Part shown: positions 15,396 to 23,620 of the stretch, piece by piece
Numbering within the stretch: the first letter of the stretch is position 1
How the letters are laid out: the number at the start of each line of letters is the position of its first letter
Assembly: GCA_016290885.1 (NCBI GenBank)
Contig: JAEEVN010000004.1
Location: 1 to 64,000 of the forward strand
From: Caryophanales bacterium
Lineage (GTDB): Bacteria > Bacillota_I > Bacilli_A > RF39 > UBA660
Direction: 5' to 3'
Length of the DNA stretch: 64,000 bases
Notes under the pieces: model-generated
The model's database searches: none
Told to the model about the DNA's origin: nothing
What the model saw: only the letters and a program-made list of their open reading frames with translations
Translations under genes and position numbers: made by a program

Positions 15396-16787
15396 TTATC
15401 CTATACTCCCTTCTAATTCTAGATTAATTAATCTATTCATTTCCACAGCATATTCTAGTGGGAATTCTTTTGCTACTGGATCAGCAAATCCTCTTACTAA
15501 CATTCCAACAGCTTCTTCTTCTGAAAGACCTCTACTCATTAAATAGAAAATAGAATCTTCACTAATCTTACCTATTTTTGCTTCATGAGAGAATGTTACA
15601 TCCTTATTCTCAATATTACTTACTGGAATAGTATCACTTCTAGAATCACTATCAAGCATTAATGACTCACATGATAATGCTAATTTAGAATTATCAGCTT
15701 GTTTTTTAACCCATATATTACTTCTAAAAGTACATATTCCACCATCTTTAGATATTGATTTAGAATTAACTCTAGTACTTGTATTTTTAGCATTATGAAT
15801 TACTTTAATACCAGTATCTAAATTTTGTCCTTTACCTGCGAATGATACTTGTGTCATTTCACATTTAGAATTATCTCCATTAAGTATTGTCATTGGATAT
15901 AACATAGATATTTTAGATCCAAATGATCCCATTATCCATTCCATTTTAGAGTTAGTTCCTACTAATGCTTTTTTAGTATTTAAATTCATTAAATTCTTAG
16001 ACCAGTTTTCTATTGTAGAGAACTTTAAGTATGCATTATCCATTACAAATAATTCAACACATCCACAGTGTAAGTTTAATTCATTATAACCTGGTGCAGA
16101 ACATCCCTCGATAAATTCTAAAGAAGAATTATCTTCCACGATTATTAATGTATGTTCAAATTGACCCGCTCCTGGTGCATTAAGTCTAAAGTATGATTGA
16201 AGTGGATTATCTAGTTTAACACCTTTTGGTATATATACAAATGATCCACCTGAAAATAATGCATAATGAAGTGCTATAAATTTATGATCATTTATTGGTA
16301 CTATATGAGTAAAATATTTCTTTACTAAATCAGGATACTTTTTAACTGCAGTATCAAAGTTTTCATATATAACACCTTTAGACTCTAATTCTTTAGCAAT
16401 ATTATGATATACCATTTCAGAGTCATATTGTGCTCCTACTCCTGCTAAATCTTTCTTTTCTGCCTCTGGAATACCTAGTTTATCAAAGACATTTTTAATA
16501 TCTTCAGGTACTTCATCCCAACTATCAACCATACCATTAGTAGTTTTAACATAACTAGCTATATTACTTAAATCTAGTTCACTTAAATCTGGTCCCCAAG
16601 TTGGCATAGGTAAACTCTTATAAAATTCATAAGCTTTTAATCTGATATCTAAAATCCAATCAGGTTCACCTTTTTCCTTAGATATTTCTCTTATGACTTC
16701 TTCACTAAGTCCATATTTCTTTTTACCAGAGTCAGATGTTTTCATATTATAAATATTTTGGTTAATGTCATCTACTCTAGTTTTCAT
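15396..16787 (-). CDS. sufB: SufB, Fe-S cluster scaffold protein
   Basis: 463 aa, full length for the family. It has the SufB N-terminus (KKYGLSEEVIREIS), the LPMPTWGPDLSELD segment, SGGSFVYIPKGVKL, the Cys-containing FIEGCSAPGY and LHCGCVEL stretches and the C-terminal VSHEAKIGKISEDSIFYLMSRGLSEEEA-type region. It builds clusters on the SufBC2D complex. Its start overlaps the end of sufC by 11 bp, suggesting coupled translation. Confidence 0.96.
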   Translation of the reverse strand: MKTRVDDINQNIYNMKTSDSGKKKYGLSEEVIREISKEKGEPDWILDIRLKAYEFYKSLPMPTWGPDLSELDLSNIASYVKTTNGMVDSWDEVPEDIKNVFDKLGIPEAEKKDLAGVGAQYDSEMVYHNIAKELESKGVIYENFDTAVKKYPDLVKKYFTHIVPINDHKFIALHYALFSGGSFVYIPKGVKLDNPLQSYFRLNAPGAGQFEHTLIIVEDNSSLEFIEGCSAPGYNELNLHCGCVELFVMDNAYLKFSTIENWSKNLMNLNTKKALVGTNSKMEWIMGSFGSKISMLYPMTILNGDNSKCEMTQVSFAGKGQNLDTGIKVIHNAKNTSTRVNSKSISKDGGICTFRSNIWVKKQADNSKLALSCESLMLDSDSRSDTIPVSNIENKDVTFSHEAKIGKISEDSIFYLMSRGLSEEEAVGMLVRGFADPVAKEFPLEYAVEMNRLINLELEGSIG

Positions 16788-17511
16788 ATTCTATAAAACC
16801 CTTTTCATCTATTTCATTAGCAAGTTCTTTAGTACCTGTTTTAACTATTTTTCCATCTACTAATATATGTACATAATTAACATCTAGATCCTTAATTAAC
16901 TTTGTAGAATGTGTAATTATTAATACTGCATTTTTATCATTTTTAAATAGTTTTATACCCTTAGAAACAGTTTTAATAGCATCAACATCTAATCCAGAAT
17001 CAGTTTCATCAAGTATAGCTAATTTAGGATTTAAAGTTAATAATTGAAGTATTTCATTTTTCTTCTTTTCTCCACCAGAGAATCCTACATTAACTTCTCT
17101 ATTAATATATTTTTTATCTATATTTAATTTATCCATATTATCGTCTAGAGTATTTGCAAATTCAAATAAATTTACTTTTTCTCCAGTAATACTTGTTTTA
17201 GCAGATTTTAAAAATTCTGCATTAGTTATACCTGGTATTACTTCAGGTATTTGGAAAGACATAAATAAACCTTTTTTAGCTATTTTATCAGTATCTAAAT
17301 CAGTTATATTTTCTCCTTCAAATATTATTTCTCCACTTGTTATTTCATATTTAGGATTATTAAAAATAACATTTGATAAAGTACTTTTACCTGCACCATT
17401 TGGTCCCATGATAACATGTATTTCATTTTCGTTTATTTCTAAATTTAATCCCTTTATTATTTCTTTATTAGTTCCTGCAACTTTTGCATATAAATCTTTT
17501 ATTACTAACAT
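16777..17511 (-). CDS. sufC: SufC, ABC-type ATPase of the SUF complex
   Basis: 244 aa. Walker A GPNGAGKSTLSNVI (about 35-48), ABC signature VGFSGGEKKKNEIL, Walker B LAILDETDSGLDVDAI and the H-loop ITHSTK. The signature FSGGEKKKNE is characteristic of SufC. The chosen ATG (17511) has GAGGTG just upstream; a start four codons earlier would overlap the ribosome binding site and the rrf2 stop. Soluble, with no membrane partner, as expected. Confidence 0.96.
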   Translation of the reverse strand: MLVIKDLYAKVAGTNKEIIKGLNLEINENEIHVIMGPNGAGKSTLSNVIFNNPKYEITSGEIIFEGENITDLDTDKIAKKGLFMSFQIPEVIPGITNAEFLKSAKTSITGEKVNLFEFANTLDDNMDKLNIDKKYINREVNVGFSGGEKKKNEILQLLTLNPKLAILDETDSGLDVDAIKTVSKGIKLFKNDKNAVLIITHSTKLIKDLDVNYVHILVDGKIVKTGTKELANEIDEKGFIEYEN

Positions 17512-17519
17512 ATTACACC

Positions 17520-17909
17520 TCATAAATAAGTATCTAATGTCTTATTATCCATAACTTTAATTAATTCATTATTTAATTCTTTATATATAGGATAAGTAGA
17601 ACATTCATCTTTCTTTTCACATTTCTTTTCATCACATTCAGTTAATCCAAATCCTTCAAGTTTTCTAAGAATATCTCCTATTTTATAGTTCTTTGGATCA
17701 CTTTTTAATTTATAACCACCATTATTACCCTTTTTAACATCTAAGTAATTATCTTTATTAAGACTAATCATTAGTTTTTCTAAATATTTAAAAGATATAT
17801 CTTCATTTTCAGATATTTCTTTTAATGATATATATCTATCTTCTCTATAATGTTTTGCAAGATATGTCATTATAGTTATTCCATATCTACCCTTCGAGGA
17901 AATCTTCAT
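17520..17909 (-). CDS. Rrf2/IscR-family regulator of the suf operon
   Basis: 129 aa. N-terminal winged helix (KISSKGRYGITIMTYLA, with the Rrf2 pattern SLKEISENEDISFKYLEKLM) and a wing with GGYKL. Three Cys in the C-terminal half (CDEKKCEKKDEC, spacing 4 and 5) could ligate an Fe-S cluster, as in IscR. It is the first gene of the suf operon, and an inverted repeat lies directly against its -10, so Fe-S-dependent autorepression is the likely logic. The ATG after GGGTGATGAAT is preferred to the GTG inside the ribosome binding site. Confidence 0.9.
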   Translation of the reverse strand: MKISSKGRYGITIMTYLAKHYREDRYISLKEISENEDISFKYLEKLMISLNKDNYLDVKKGNNGGYKLKSDPKNYKIGDILRKLEGFGLTECDEKKCEKKDECSTYPIYKELNNELIKVMDNKTLDTYL

Positions 17910-17926
17910 ATTCATCACCCAAAAGT

Positions 17927-17947
17927 ATTATACTACCGTTTTGGTAG
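17927..17947 (-). promoter_or_regulatory. suf promoter -10 with an adjoining inverted-repeat operator
   Basis: TATAAT (17932-17927) directly follows a perfect inverted repeat CTACC-N5-GGTAG (17947-17933). An operator in the -10/-35 spacer would block RNA polymerase, which is the usual layout for Rrf2-family autorepressors. Confidence 0.6.
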
Positions 17948-17961
17948 GATTACAAGATAAA

Positions 17962-17989
17962 AAAAAGATAGTTATTTACTATCTTTATA
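17962..17989 (-). terminator. Intrinsic terminator after the Nudix gene
   Basis: AAAGATAGT / ACTATCTTT stem with a 5-nt loop and an A run on its left, giving a T run on the minus strand. Confidence 0.65.
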
Positions 17990-18370
17990 TATTTTATATG
18001 CTTTTTCCAGATATTCTCTATCAATATCATATGTTAAAGTTTCCATTGCATCCTCAATAGTGAAGAAATCACATAATGATACTTCTTCTAATTGTGGATG
18101 AAGATTTCCACCTGTTTTTACTCCTACAAAGAATAATACATCTTTTGTATGATTCTTTTTTGGAGAATAAGTATTAATAAATGGTATTTCATATATTATT
18201 CTTGCTTCTATACCTGTTTCTTCAAGTGTTTCTCTTATAGCTGTTTCTTCTTCTGTTTCACCCTTTTCTACATGGCCTTTAGGAAATGATATATGTCCAC
18301 CATTATGTTTAATTAATAATACTCTGTCATCATCAAAAACTATTATTCCACAAGATTTTTCTTTTTTCAT
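17972..18370 (-). CDS. Nudix hydrolase, Ap4A-hydrolase-like
   Basis: 132 aa with a complete Nudix box (GHVEKGETEEETAIRETLEETG, about 36-57: Gx5Ex7REUxEExGU). The N-terminus KKEKSCGIIVFDDDRVLLIKHNGGHISFPKGH is the pattern of bacterial bis(5'-nucleosyl)-tetraphosphatases, so a housecleaning role on dinucleoside polyphosphates is likely but unproven. It lies 9 bp after trxA, probably in the same transcript as trxB-trxA. Confidence 0.88.
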   Translation of the reverse strand: MKKEKSCGIIVFDDDRVLLIKHNGGHISFPKGHVEKGETEEETAIRETLEETGIEARIIYEIPFINTYSPKKNHTKDVLFFVGVKTGGNLHPQLEEVSLCDFFTIEDAMETLTYDIDREYLEKAYKIYKDSK

Positions 18371-18379
18371 AATAGCCTC

Positions 18380-18679
18380 CTACTTAAATTGTTCTACTAG
18401 ATATTCTTTTCCTTTTAAACCTACTATAGTATTTACTAAATTACCATTTTCAAAAACTAATACTGTAGGTATAGACATAACATTATATTCTCTAGCAACA
18501 TCCTCATTATCATCTACATCAATTTTAAAGAATTTAGTTGTAGTTATTTCTTCAGATATTTCATCTAGCACTGGTGATAACATTTTACAAGGTCCACACC
18601 AAGTAGCAAATAAATCAACAACTACTTTTCCTTCTTTAATTACTTCTTTAAATTCATCCGAATTAATTTGTTTAACCAT
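18380..18679 (-). CDS. trxA: Thioredoxin
   Basis: 99 aa, standard cytosolic thioredoxin: VVVDLFATWCGPCKMLSPVL with the WCGPC active site (about C28/C31) and the cis-Pro in SIPTVLVFENG. The stop of trxB and the start of trxA share one base, so both are made from one transcript. Confidence 0.95.
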   Translation of the reverse strand: MVKQINSDEFKEVIKEGKVVVDLFATWCGPCKMLSPVLDEISEEITTTKFFKIDVDDNEDVAREYNVMSIPTVLVFENGNLVNTIVGLKGKEYLVEQFK

Positions 18680-19557
18680 TATTCCATCTCCTTTATAGCA
18701 TATGTAGCAGCAAGAGCTCCATCTGAAGTAGCAGTTGTTAATTGTCTAAGAATTTTTACTCTAGCATCTCCTGCAACATATATTCCTTTTGTTTTTGTTT
18801 TAACTTCGTCAGTAGTTATTATATACCCTTTTTCATCAATATCAACAACATTTTTAAACATCATATTATTTGGTTCTTGGCCAATGGCTACAAAAAGACC
18901 TGAAACTTCTAATTCCGTTTCATCATTCATTTTAATCTTTTCCAAAGTTTCATTTCCAATTAATTCAGTAACTACTGAATTAAAATATAAAGTCACATTA
19001 CTCTTCGATTTAATTTCTTCTAGTTCTTGAAGTTCACCTTTATATGAATCTCCTCTGACAATACCATAAACATGATTTGCTATATCTGATAAATAAAGTA
19101 TATCATCAAGAGCAGTATTTCCACTTCCAATTACAGCAACATCTTTATTTCTATAGAAATTACCATCACAAGTAGCACAATAACTAATTCCTCTCCCAGT
19201 GAATTTATCTTCATTTGCAATTTTTAGTTTTCTGTTTTTTGATCCTACTGCTATGATTATTGATTTAGCTTCATAAGTATTATTTGTAGTATATACTTTC
19301 TTGTTTTCATCAACTTTCAAGACTGTTTCATATTTTATTTCTGCGCCTAACTCTAATACCTGTTTTCTCATATTTTCACTTAGATCAAAACCAGATATAT
19401 GTGCATATCCTGGATAATTTTCTACATCTTGTGCATTAACGATTTGACCGCCACATACATTAGCTTCAAGTACTAATACTTTTTTATTAGCTCTTCTTAA
19501 ATATATAGCACTAGTTAATCCTGCTGGTCCACCACCAATTATAATAGTATCGTACAT
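18679..19557 (-). CDS. trxB: Thioredoxin reductase
   Basis: 292-aa flavoprotein. FAD motif IIIGGGPAGLTSAIY, redox C127-A-T-C130-D, second dinucleotide motif VIGSGNTALDD, C-terminal YVAGDARVK. The NADPH-specific HRRxxxR is not intact (IVRGDSYKG is found instead), as in the other reductase homologue at 3.2 kb, so the electron donor is uncertain. Partner is the overlapping trxA. In an anaerobe it would supply electrons to reductases and peroxidases. Confidence 0.94.
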   Translation of the reverse strand: MYDTIIIGGGPAGLTSAIYLRRANKKVLVLEANVCGGQIVNAQDVENYPGYAHISGFDLSENMRKQVLELGAEIKYETVLKVDENKKVYTTNNTYEAKSIIIAVGSKNRKLKIANEDKFTGRGISYCATCDGNFYRNKDVAVIGSGNTALDDILYLSDIANHVYGIVRGDSYKGELQELEEIKSKSNVTLYFNSVVTELIGNETLEKIKMNDETELEVSGLFVAIGQEPNNMMFKNVVDIDEKGYIITTDEVKTKTKGIYVAGDARVKILRQLTTATSDGALAATYAIKEME

Positions 19558-19649
19558 ATTATCACCTGCCCTGTTCTTTAATTATACCATTTAAAGAATT
19601 AATTATATAGGTTCTAATTAGATTTTGACTTAATAAATGTCAATTTATA

Positions 19650-19677
19650 TTGACAATATTCTAAAATCTAGTATAAT
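19650..19677 (+). promoter_or_regulatory. Strong sigma-A promoter of tRNA-Gly
   Basis: Consensus TTGACA (19650-19655), 16-bp spacer, consensus TATAAT (19672-19677), 21 bp before the tRNA. The -35 forms an inverted repeat with an upstream TGTCAA (TGTCAA-N6-TTGACA), possibly fortuitous. Confidence 0.85.
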
Positions 19678-19697
19678 TAAAGAGTACTTTGATTTTT

Positions 19698-19771
19698 GCA
19701 GGTGTAGTTCAATGGTAGAACATTAGCCTTCCAAGCTAAATACGGGAGTCCGATTCTCCTCACCTGCTCCA
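19698..19771 (+). tRNA. tRNA-Gly (anticodon TCC)
   Basis: Full cloverleaf: acceptor GCAGGTG / CACCTGC, anticodon loop CTTCCAA, T-loop GTCCGATTC, discriminator T and encoded CCA. It stands alone, with its own promoter and terminator. Confidence 0.97.
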
Positions 19772-19780
19772 TAAAAAAAT

Positions 19781-19809
19781 AATCGAACTATTACTAGTTC
19801 GATTTTTTT
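19781..19809. terminator. Bidirectional terminator after tRNA-Gly
   Basis: AATCGAACTA / TAGTTCGATT perfect stem with a 4-nt loop; T run to the right and A run to the left. It also serves the convergent minus-strand gene, whose stop lies inside it. Confidence 0.85.
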
Positions 19810-20381
19810 GTTTCATTATTTGTTAACGATAACACTTGCTTCTTTGCCATTACTTTTTTAACAATATTATCTAGTTCCGGATAAAGTTTTGGATCATCTA
19901 ATTTAGAACCTATATTAACAATTAATGGTGCTTCTTTTTTAAAATTAACTATTACTGAAGTTGTTATAAAATCTTTACCAGAATGTGAATATCTAGGGTC
20001 ATCTCTTACAACACAAACTATGTTATCATACTTATTTGCAATATCCTTATTAACATATTGTAAATAACTGTACGCCACCATAAGTGTCCCATTTGCTTGA
20101 TTTATTTCACATGAATAATTTTCAATATTATTATCTCTTAAATCTAATACCGGTACACCTTTTTCTGTTAACATAGCTTCTATATATGTTGATCCCTTTA
20201 TTCTACCTTTTTCCATTAATGCTTGGACAATTTGAATTCCTATGGATGCAGTTTCTTCAAAATCATCCCAATATTGGCCAAAGTATGTCATACATTCATT
20301 TCCATTGACTTTTTCGCTTTCTCCGCATAATAATCCATGCCCTGTATCCTCTACAAATACTGTTCTATTAATTTCTTCCAT
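19794..20381 (-). CDS. Hypothetical protein, 195 aa, divergent to a LysR gene
   Basis: Not recognised. Soluble alpha/beta protein with no membrane segment; notable stretches are TVFVEDTGHGLLCGE, MTYFGQYWDDFEETASIGIQIVQ, VCVVRDDPRYSHSGKDF and the basic C-terminus. Start: the ATG at 20381 follows AAGGAGGTATAT, better than an upstream in-frame ATG 16 codons earlier. It is divergently placed from a LysR-type regulator with about 100 bp between, a layout that usually means the regulator controls its neighbour. No function is proposed. Confidence 0.7.
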   Translation of the reverse strand: MEEINRTVFVEDTGHGLLCGESEKVNGNECMTYFGQYWDDFEETASIGIQIVQALMEKGRIKGSTYIEAMLTEKGVPVLDLRDNNIENYSCEINQANGTLMVAYSYLQYVNKDIANKYDNIVCVVRDDPRYSHSGKDFITTSVIVNFKKEAPLIVNIGSKLDDPKLYPELDNIVKKVMAKKQVLSLTNNETKKSN

Positions 20382-20467
20382 ATATACCTCCTTGAAAGAT
20401 TTCCTCTTTCTGATTTGATTATATTTCATTTTTTGATATAATAAAAATACATATTTGTTATAAGAAC

Positions 20468-20482
20468 CATAACTGGAGGTTA
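20468..20482 (+). promoter_or_regulatory. Inverted repeat over the ribosome binding site of the LysR gene
   Basis: ATAAC-TGGAG-GTTAT places the GGAGG Shine-Dalgarno in the loop and arm of a small hairpin. It is preceded by TTAT-N7-ATAA, which fits the LysR T-N11-A rule. Either could be used for autoregulation; both are AT-rich and short. Confidence 0.3.
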
Positions 20483-20484
20483 TT

Positions 20485-21387
20485 ATGAATATTAATTATG
20501 AATTATATAGAATCTTTTATGAAGTTGCCAATAGTGGAAATATAACACATGCAAGTCAAAAGTTAAATATTTCACAACCTGCGATTAGTAAATCAATTAA
20601 AAACTTAGAATCACAATTAGGTGGAGAATTATTTGTAAGAACACAAAAGGGTGTTGTTCTTACTGAAGAAGGAAAAATATTTTATAATCATATTAAAAAT
20701 GCTATTAATAATATAACTAATGCAGAAAATGAATTTTCAAATTTAATCAATTTAAATACTGGGTCAATAAGAATTGGAGTTAGTACTACAATAACCGAAA
20801 AATATCTTTTACCCTATTTAAAAAAATTCCATGAATTATATCCTAATATTACAATTCATATGTATACAGATATAAGTAATGAGTTACTTGATAAGTTAAA
20901 AAATGGGAGTATTGATTTAGCAATTGTTCACGTTATAGATAAGGATTATGGAAATGATATTGATATAAACAAAATCAAAAAAATACATAGTTGTTTCGTA
21001 GTTAATGAGTCTTATAAGAAATTGATTGAAAATCCAATATCTATTAAAGAATTAAAAAATTATCCTATAATTCTTCAAACAAAGGGTTCTAATAGTAGAG
21101 ATTATATAGAAAAAATAGAGGAAGATAATGGAATTATTTTTAACAATAACATTGAATCATCAAGTTATACATTGATATCTGAATTTGCTAAAATAGGTTT
21201 AGGTGTCGGAATATGTACGAAAGAATATATAGAGAATGATTTAAAAAATAAAGCTTTATTTGAGATTAAATTAAAAGAAAAATTACCTGATAGATTTATT
21301 TGTATTGCAACTTTAAAAAGTAAAAAACCTAATTTTAGTACTACAAAATTTATTGAAATATTAAATAATAAAAACGACTATAAATAG
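20485..21387 (+). CDS. LysR-family transcriptional regulator
   Basis: 300 aa. N-terminal winged HTH (YRIFYEVANSGNITHASQKLNISQPAISKSIKNLE, in outline; recognition helix around 30-45) followed by GGELFVRTQKGVVLTEEG, the LysR signature. The C-terminal periplasmic-binding-like effector domain starts with RIGVSTTITEKYLLPYL. The ligand is unknown. Divergent to the 195-aa orphan gene, its most likely target. Confidence 0.92.
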   Translation: MNINYELYRIFYEVANSGNITHASQKLNISQPAISKSIKNLESQLGGELFVRTQKGVVLTEEGKIFYNHIKNAINNITNAENEFSNLINLNTGSIRIGVSTTITEKYLLPYLKKFHELYPNITIHMYTDISNELLDKLKNGSIDLAIVHVIDKDYGNDIDINKIKKIHSCFVVNESYKKLIENPISIKELKNYPIILQTKGSNSRDYIEKIEEDNGIIFNNNIESSSYTLISEFAKIGLGVGICTKEYIENDLKNKALFEIKLKEKLPDRFICIATLKSKKPNFSTTKFIEILNNKNDYK

Positions 21388-21398
21388 TCGCTTTTTTA
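21371..21398. terminator. Bidirectional terminator between the LysR and Nudix genes
   Basis: CGACTA / TAGTCG stem with a 4-nt loop and flanking A and T runs, in the 8-bp gap and 3' ends of two convergent genes. Confidence 0.7.
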
Positions 21399-21830
21399 TT
21401 CATAAAATTTCTTTATATTTTCTAAATCTAGAATTTCTTTAACAAATTGATTTAGATTTGATAAACCTGCTATTGCTTTATCATTTGCATCCATAACAAA
21501 ATCAATGTTTTTCCATTCATAATGTCCTTCTTCATTATCATCAACCGAAGTCTCATTAACAGAATCATATATAACATTTAACCTTGTATTACTGTTCATA
21601 GGATTATCCTCTGGATAAACATATGTAACTAATAATTTAGGATTGTTCATAGAAATATTAGTTTCTTCCATGCATTCTCGTCTAGCAGCAGCAATAGGAG
21701 TTTCTCCTTCTTCTATTTTTCCACCAATTCCGTTCCAACAATCTTTATATGGTTTTTTATTTCTTTTTACAAGAAGAATTTTATCATACTCCTTATTAAA
21801 AAGCATTATTACTACATAATTCTTATTCAT
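21396..21830 (-). CDS. Nudix hydrolase, MutT/8-oxo-dGTPase-like
   Basis: 144 aa with a Nudix box (GGKIEEGETPIAAARRECMEETN, about 37-59), though the last residues read EETNI instead of EExGU. The N-terminus (YVVIMLFNKEYDKILLVKRNKKPYKDCWNGIGG) is of the MutT/YtkD type that sanitises oxidised nucleotides. Monocistronic. The ATG has a GGAGA-type ribosome binding site. Confidence 0.85.
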   Translation of the reverse strand: MNKNYVVIMLFNKEYDKILLVKRNKKPYKDCWNGIGGKIEEGETPIAAARRECMEETNISMNNPKLLVTYVYPEDNPMNSNTRLNVIYDSVNETSVDDNEEGHYEWKNIDFVMDANDKAIAGLSNLNQFVKEILDLENIKKFYE

Positions 21831-21900
21831 ATTTTCTCTCCAAGATATTCTCCATCTAAATTATACAATAAATTTGAGTATGTCTCAATGTAATTACTTA

Positions 21901-22803
21901 CTAATTTTTAAATGCATCATTTATAACACCATTAATTAAATTTAAATCTGATGGAATAATCCACTTAACATTTGCCATTCTAAATAATACTAAAGGAATA
22001 ATAGCGCCACTTCTAGCACCATCCATCCATTTTGGATTATTTGGCATTAAGTTATGTAATTCATCGATTGAGATGTCATAGAATACTTTCTTAGTACCTT
22101 CAACATAACCATCTAGATTAATCATATATTTATGAATATTGTCATTAAATAAAGTATTTTCTACTAGATTAAATCCTGTTAGCAACTCAAATCTTTCTTC
22201 TCCACCAGTAAATATAGCACAGTCATAATCTTTATCTAGTTTTAAATCTCCCAATTTATCTACAACAAATTGTTCCATTTCTTCAACTGTATTACCACTA
22301 TATTCATCATTAACTTTATCAAAATTATTTAATAATTCTGCAACACCTACATTTATATTTTTTGTACCAGTTATATCTTTACCAACAAATGTAACTAATT
22401 CAGTAGTTTTACCACCCATATTGATAATTAATACTTTCTTATCATTATAGTCATTTTGCATTGCTTTACCTAAATAATAGTTTTCTATACCATGACTGAT
22501 AATATTAAAATGTAGATCAAATTTTTCATTAAATAATTTAACCATATCTTGTTTTCTTTCTGAAACAAGATTTCTAAAAATACCTGTTACAAATATTTCA
22601 GTATTATAGTATTTTAAATCATATTTAGATTTAATATTTTCAAAGTAATCACATAATTCTTCTAAATTATAATCACTTATACCCTTTTCTGGATCAAAAT
22701 CATTTTTAAAATAAATAGAGTTTTCCTCTAATAACTTTAATTCATCTTCATAACAATATACTTTTATAGTAGATGAACCTAAATCAATATAATATTTCTT
22801 CAT
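21901..22803 (-). CDS. Ppx/GppA-like phosphatase (ASKHA fold)
   Basis: 300 aa. ASKHA signature motifs can be followed: phosphate 1 loop IDLGSSTIKVY (5-15), ATGIFRNL-like TGIFRN, SHGIENYYLGKAM, phosphate 2 loop LIINMGGKTTELV (about 140) and adenosine-type FTGGEERFELL. This is the order of exopolyphosphatase/guanosine pentaphosphatases, but the protein is shorter and divergent (GGKTTE in place of GGGSTE). A role in polyphosphate or (p)ppGpp turnover is possible and unproven. Monocistronic. Confidence 0.65.
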   Translation of the reverse strand: MKKYYIDLGSSTIKVYCYEDELKLLEENSIYFKNDFDPEKGISDYNLEELCDYFENIKSKYDLKYYNTEIFVTGIFRNLVSERKQDMVKLFNEKFDLHFNIISHGIENYYLGKAMQNDYNDKKVLIINMGGKTTELVTFVGKDITGTKNINVGVAELLNNFDKVNDEYSGNTVEEMEQFVVDKLGDLKLDKDYDCAIFTGGEERFELLTGFNLVENTLFNDNIHKYMINLDGYVEGTKKVFYDISIDELHNLMPNNPKWMDGARSGAIIPLVLFRMANVKWIIPSDLNLINGVINDAFKN

Positions 22804-22861
22804 ATATATGTATACTCCTTAATAATATTATATCAAAAATATATTTACTTGTCTTAATTTT

Positions 22862-22890
22862 TTGACTAAGTTATATATAAATGCTATAAT
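22862..22890 (+). promoter_or_regulatory. Promoter of the GDPD-like gene
   Basis: TTGACT, 17-bp spacer ending in TGC, and TATAAT: near-consensus sigma-A promoter with an extended -10, 24 bp before the start codon. Confidence 0.8.
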
Positions 22891-22914
22891 AACGCCATAA
22901 AAAGAGGGATTATT

Positions 22915-23601
22915 ATGGAGAAGAAGATAATATATCATACAGCTGGTATGCCAAAAAATCTTGTATCTCTAGATAGATTAGTTAATAGTGGATTCTCCAC
23001 AGTAGAACTTGATTTTACAAGTACTATTGATGGTAAATTTGTTTGGGAACATGATATTTTACCTACAAGTATTTTAAGTTCTAAAACTAAATCTATTAGA
23101 GAAAGATTATCATTGGAGGATGTTTTAGATATAAATAGACATCGTAGTAAGTTAATGCTTGATATAAAATATGTTCCAAGACATATTTTATATTCTAAAG
23201 ATTTTGAAAAACTATTAGAACATTTAAATAGTTATGATGAAATGCAAATACAAAGTTTAGATTTAGGATTTCTAAGCAAACTTGCTGATAAAAAATATAA
23301 AAATATAGAACCTGGTTTAATATTAAATGTTATAACAAGAGGTTGTATAAATGAATTAGGAATACCAAGAATACCTGATATAGGATTTATGGCAATTTCT
23401 AATGAATTATGGGAAGAAAAAGATGGAATATATATTGTAAAATGTAATGAAAAATATCCTGATGTAAAAAAATATGCTTGGACATGGGATAGAAGAATCG
23501 AAGATGAAGAAAGAATCCAAAACTTCCTTGATAAAGGTGCTGATGGTATTATTACAAGTAGTCCTAAATTAGTTAAATCTGTATTATTAAAAAAAGACTA
23601 G
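22915..23601 (+). CDS. Glycerophosphodiester phosphodiesterase-like protein
   Basis: 228-aa TIM-barrel of the GDPD/PI-PLC type. The metal-binding E-x-D and HD pairs are visible (VELDFTSTIDGKFVWEHD, about 32-49), then MLDIKY for the barrel and the C-terminal YAWTWDRR and DGIITSSP motifs of GDPDs. The usual first His is in IIYHTAGM (residue 8). It would hydrolyse glycerophosphodiesters from lipid turnover; it has no signal peptide and so acts in the cytosol. Monocistronic, with a strong promoter and terminator. Confidence 0.82.
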   Translation: MEKKIIYHTAGMPKNLVSLDRLVNSGFSTVELDFTSTIDGKFVWEHDILPTSILSSKTKSIRERLSLEDVLDINRHRSKLMLDIKYVPRHILYSKDFEKLLEHLNSYDEMQIQSLDLGFLSKLADKKYKNIEPGLILNVITRGCINELGIPRIPDIGFMAISNELWEEKDGIYIVKCNEKYPDVKKYAWTWDRRIEDEERIQNFLDKGADGIITSSPKLVKSVLLKKD

Positions 23602-23619
23602 AATTATCTAGTCTTTTTT
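23591..23619. terminator. Bidirectional terminator after the GDPD-like gene
   Basis: AGACTAGA / TCTAGTCT stem, 4-nt loop, A and T runs on either side, shared with the convergent thioredoxin-like gene. Confidence 0.8.
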
Positions 23620-23620
23620 A

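Noticed and set aside
19639-19655. TGTCAA-N6-TTGACA over the tRNA-Gly -35 as an operator.
   Set aside because: One arm is simply the consensus -35, and a 6-bp match to it upstream is likely by chance in AT-rich DNA.
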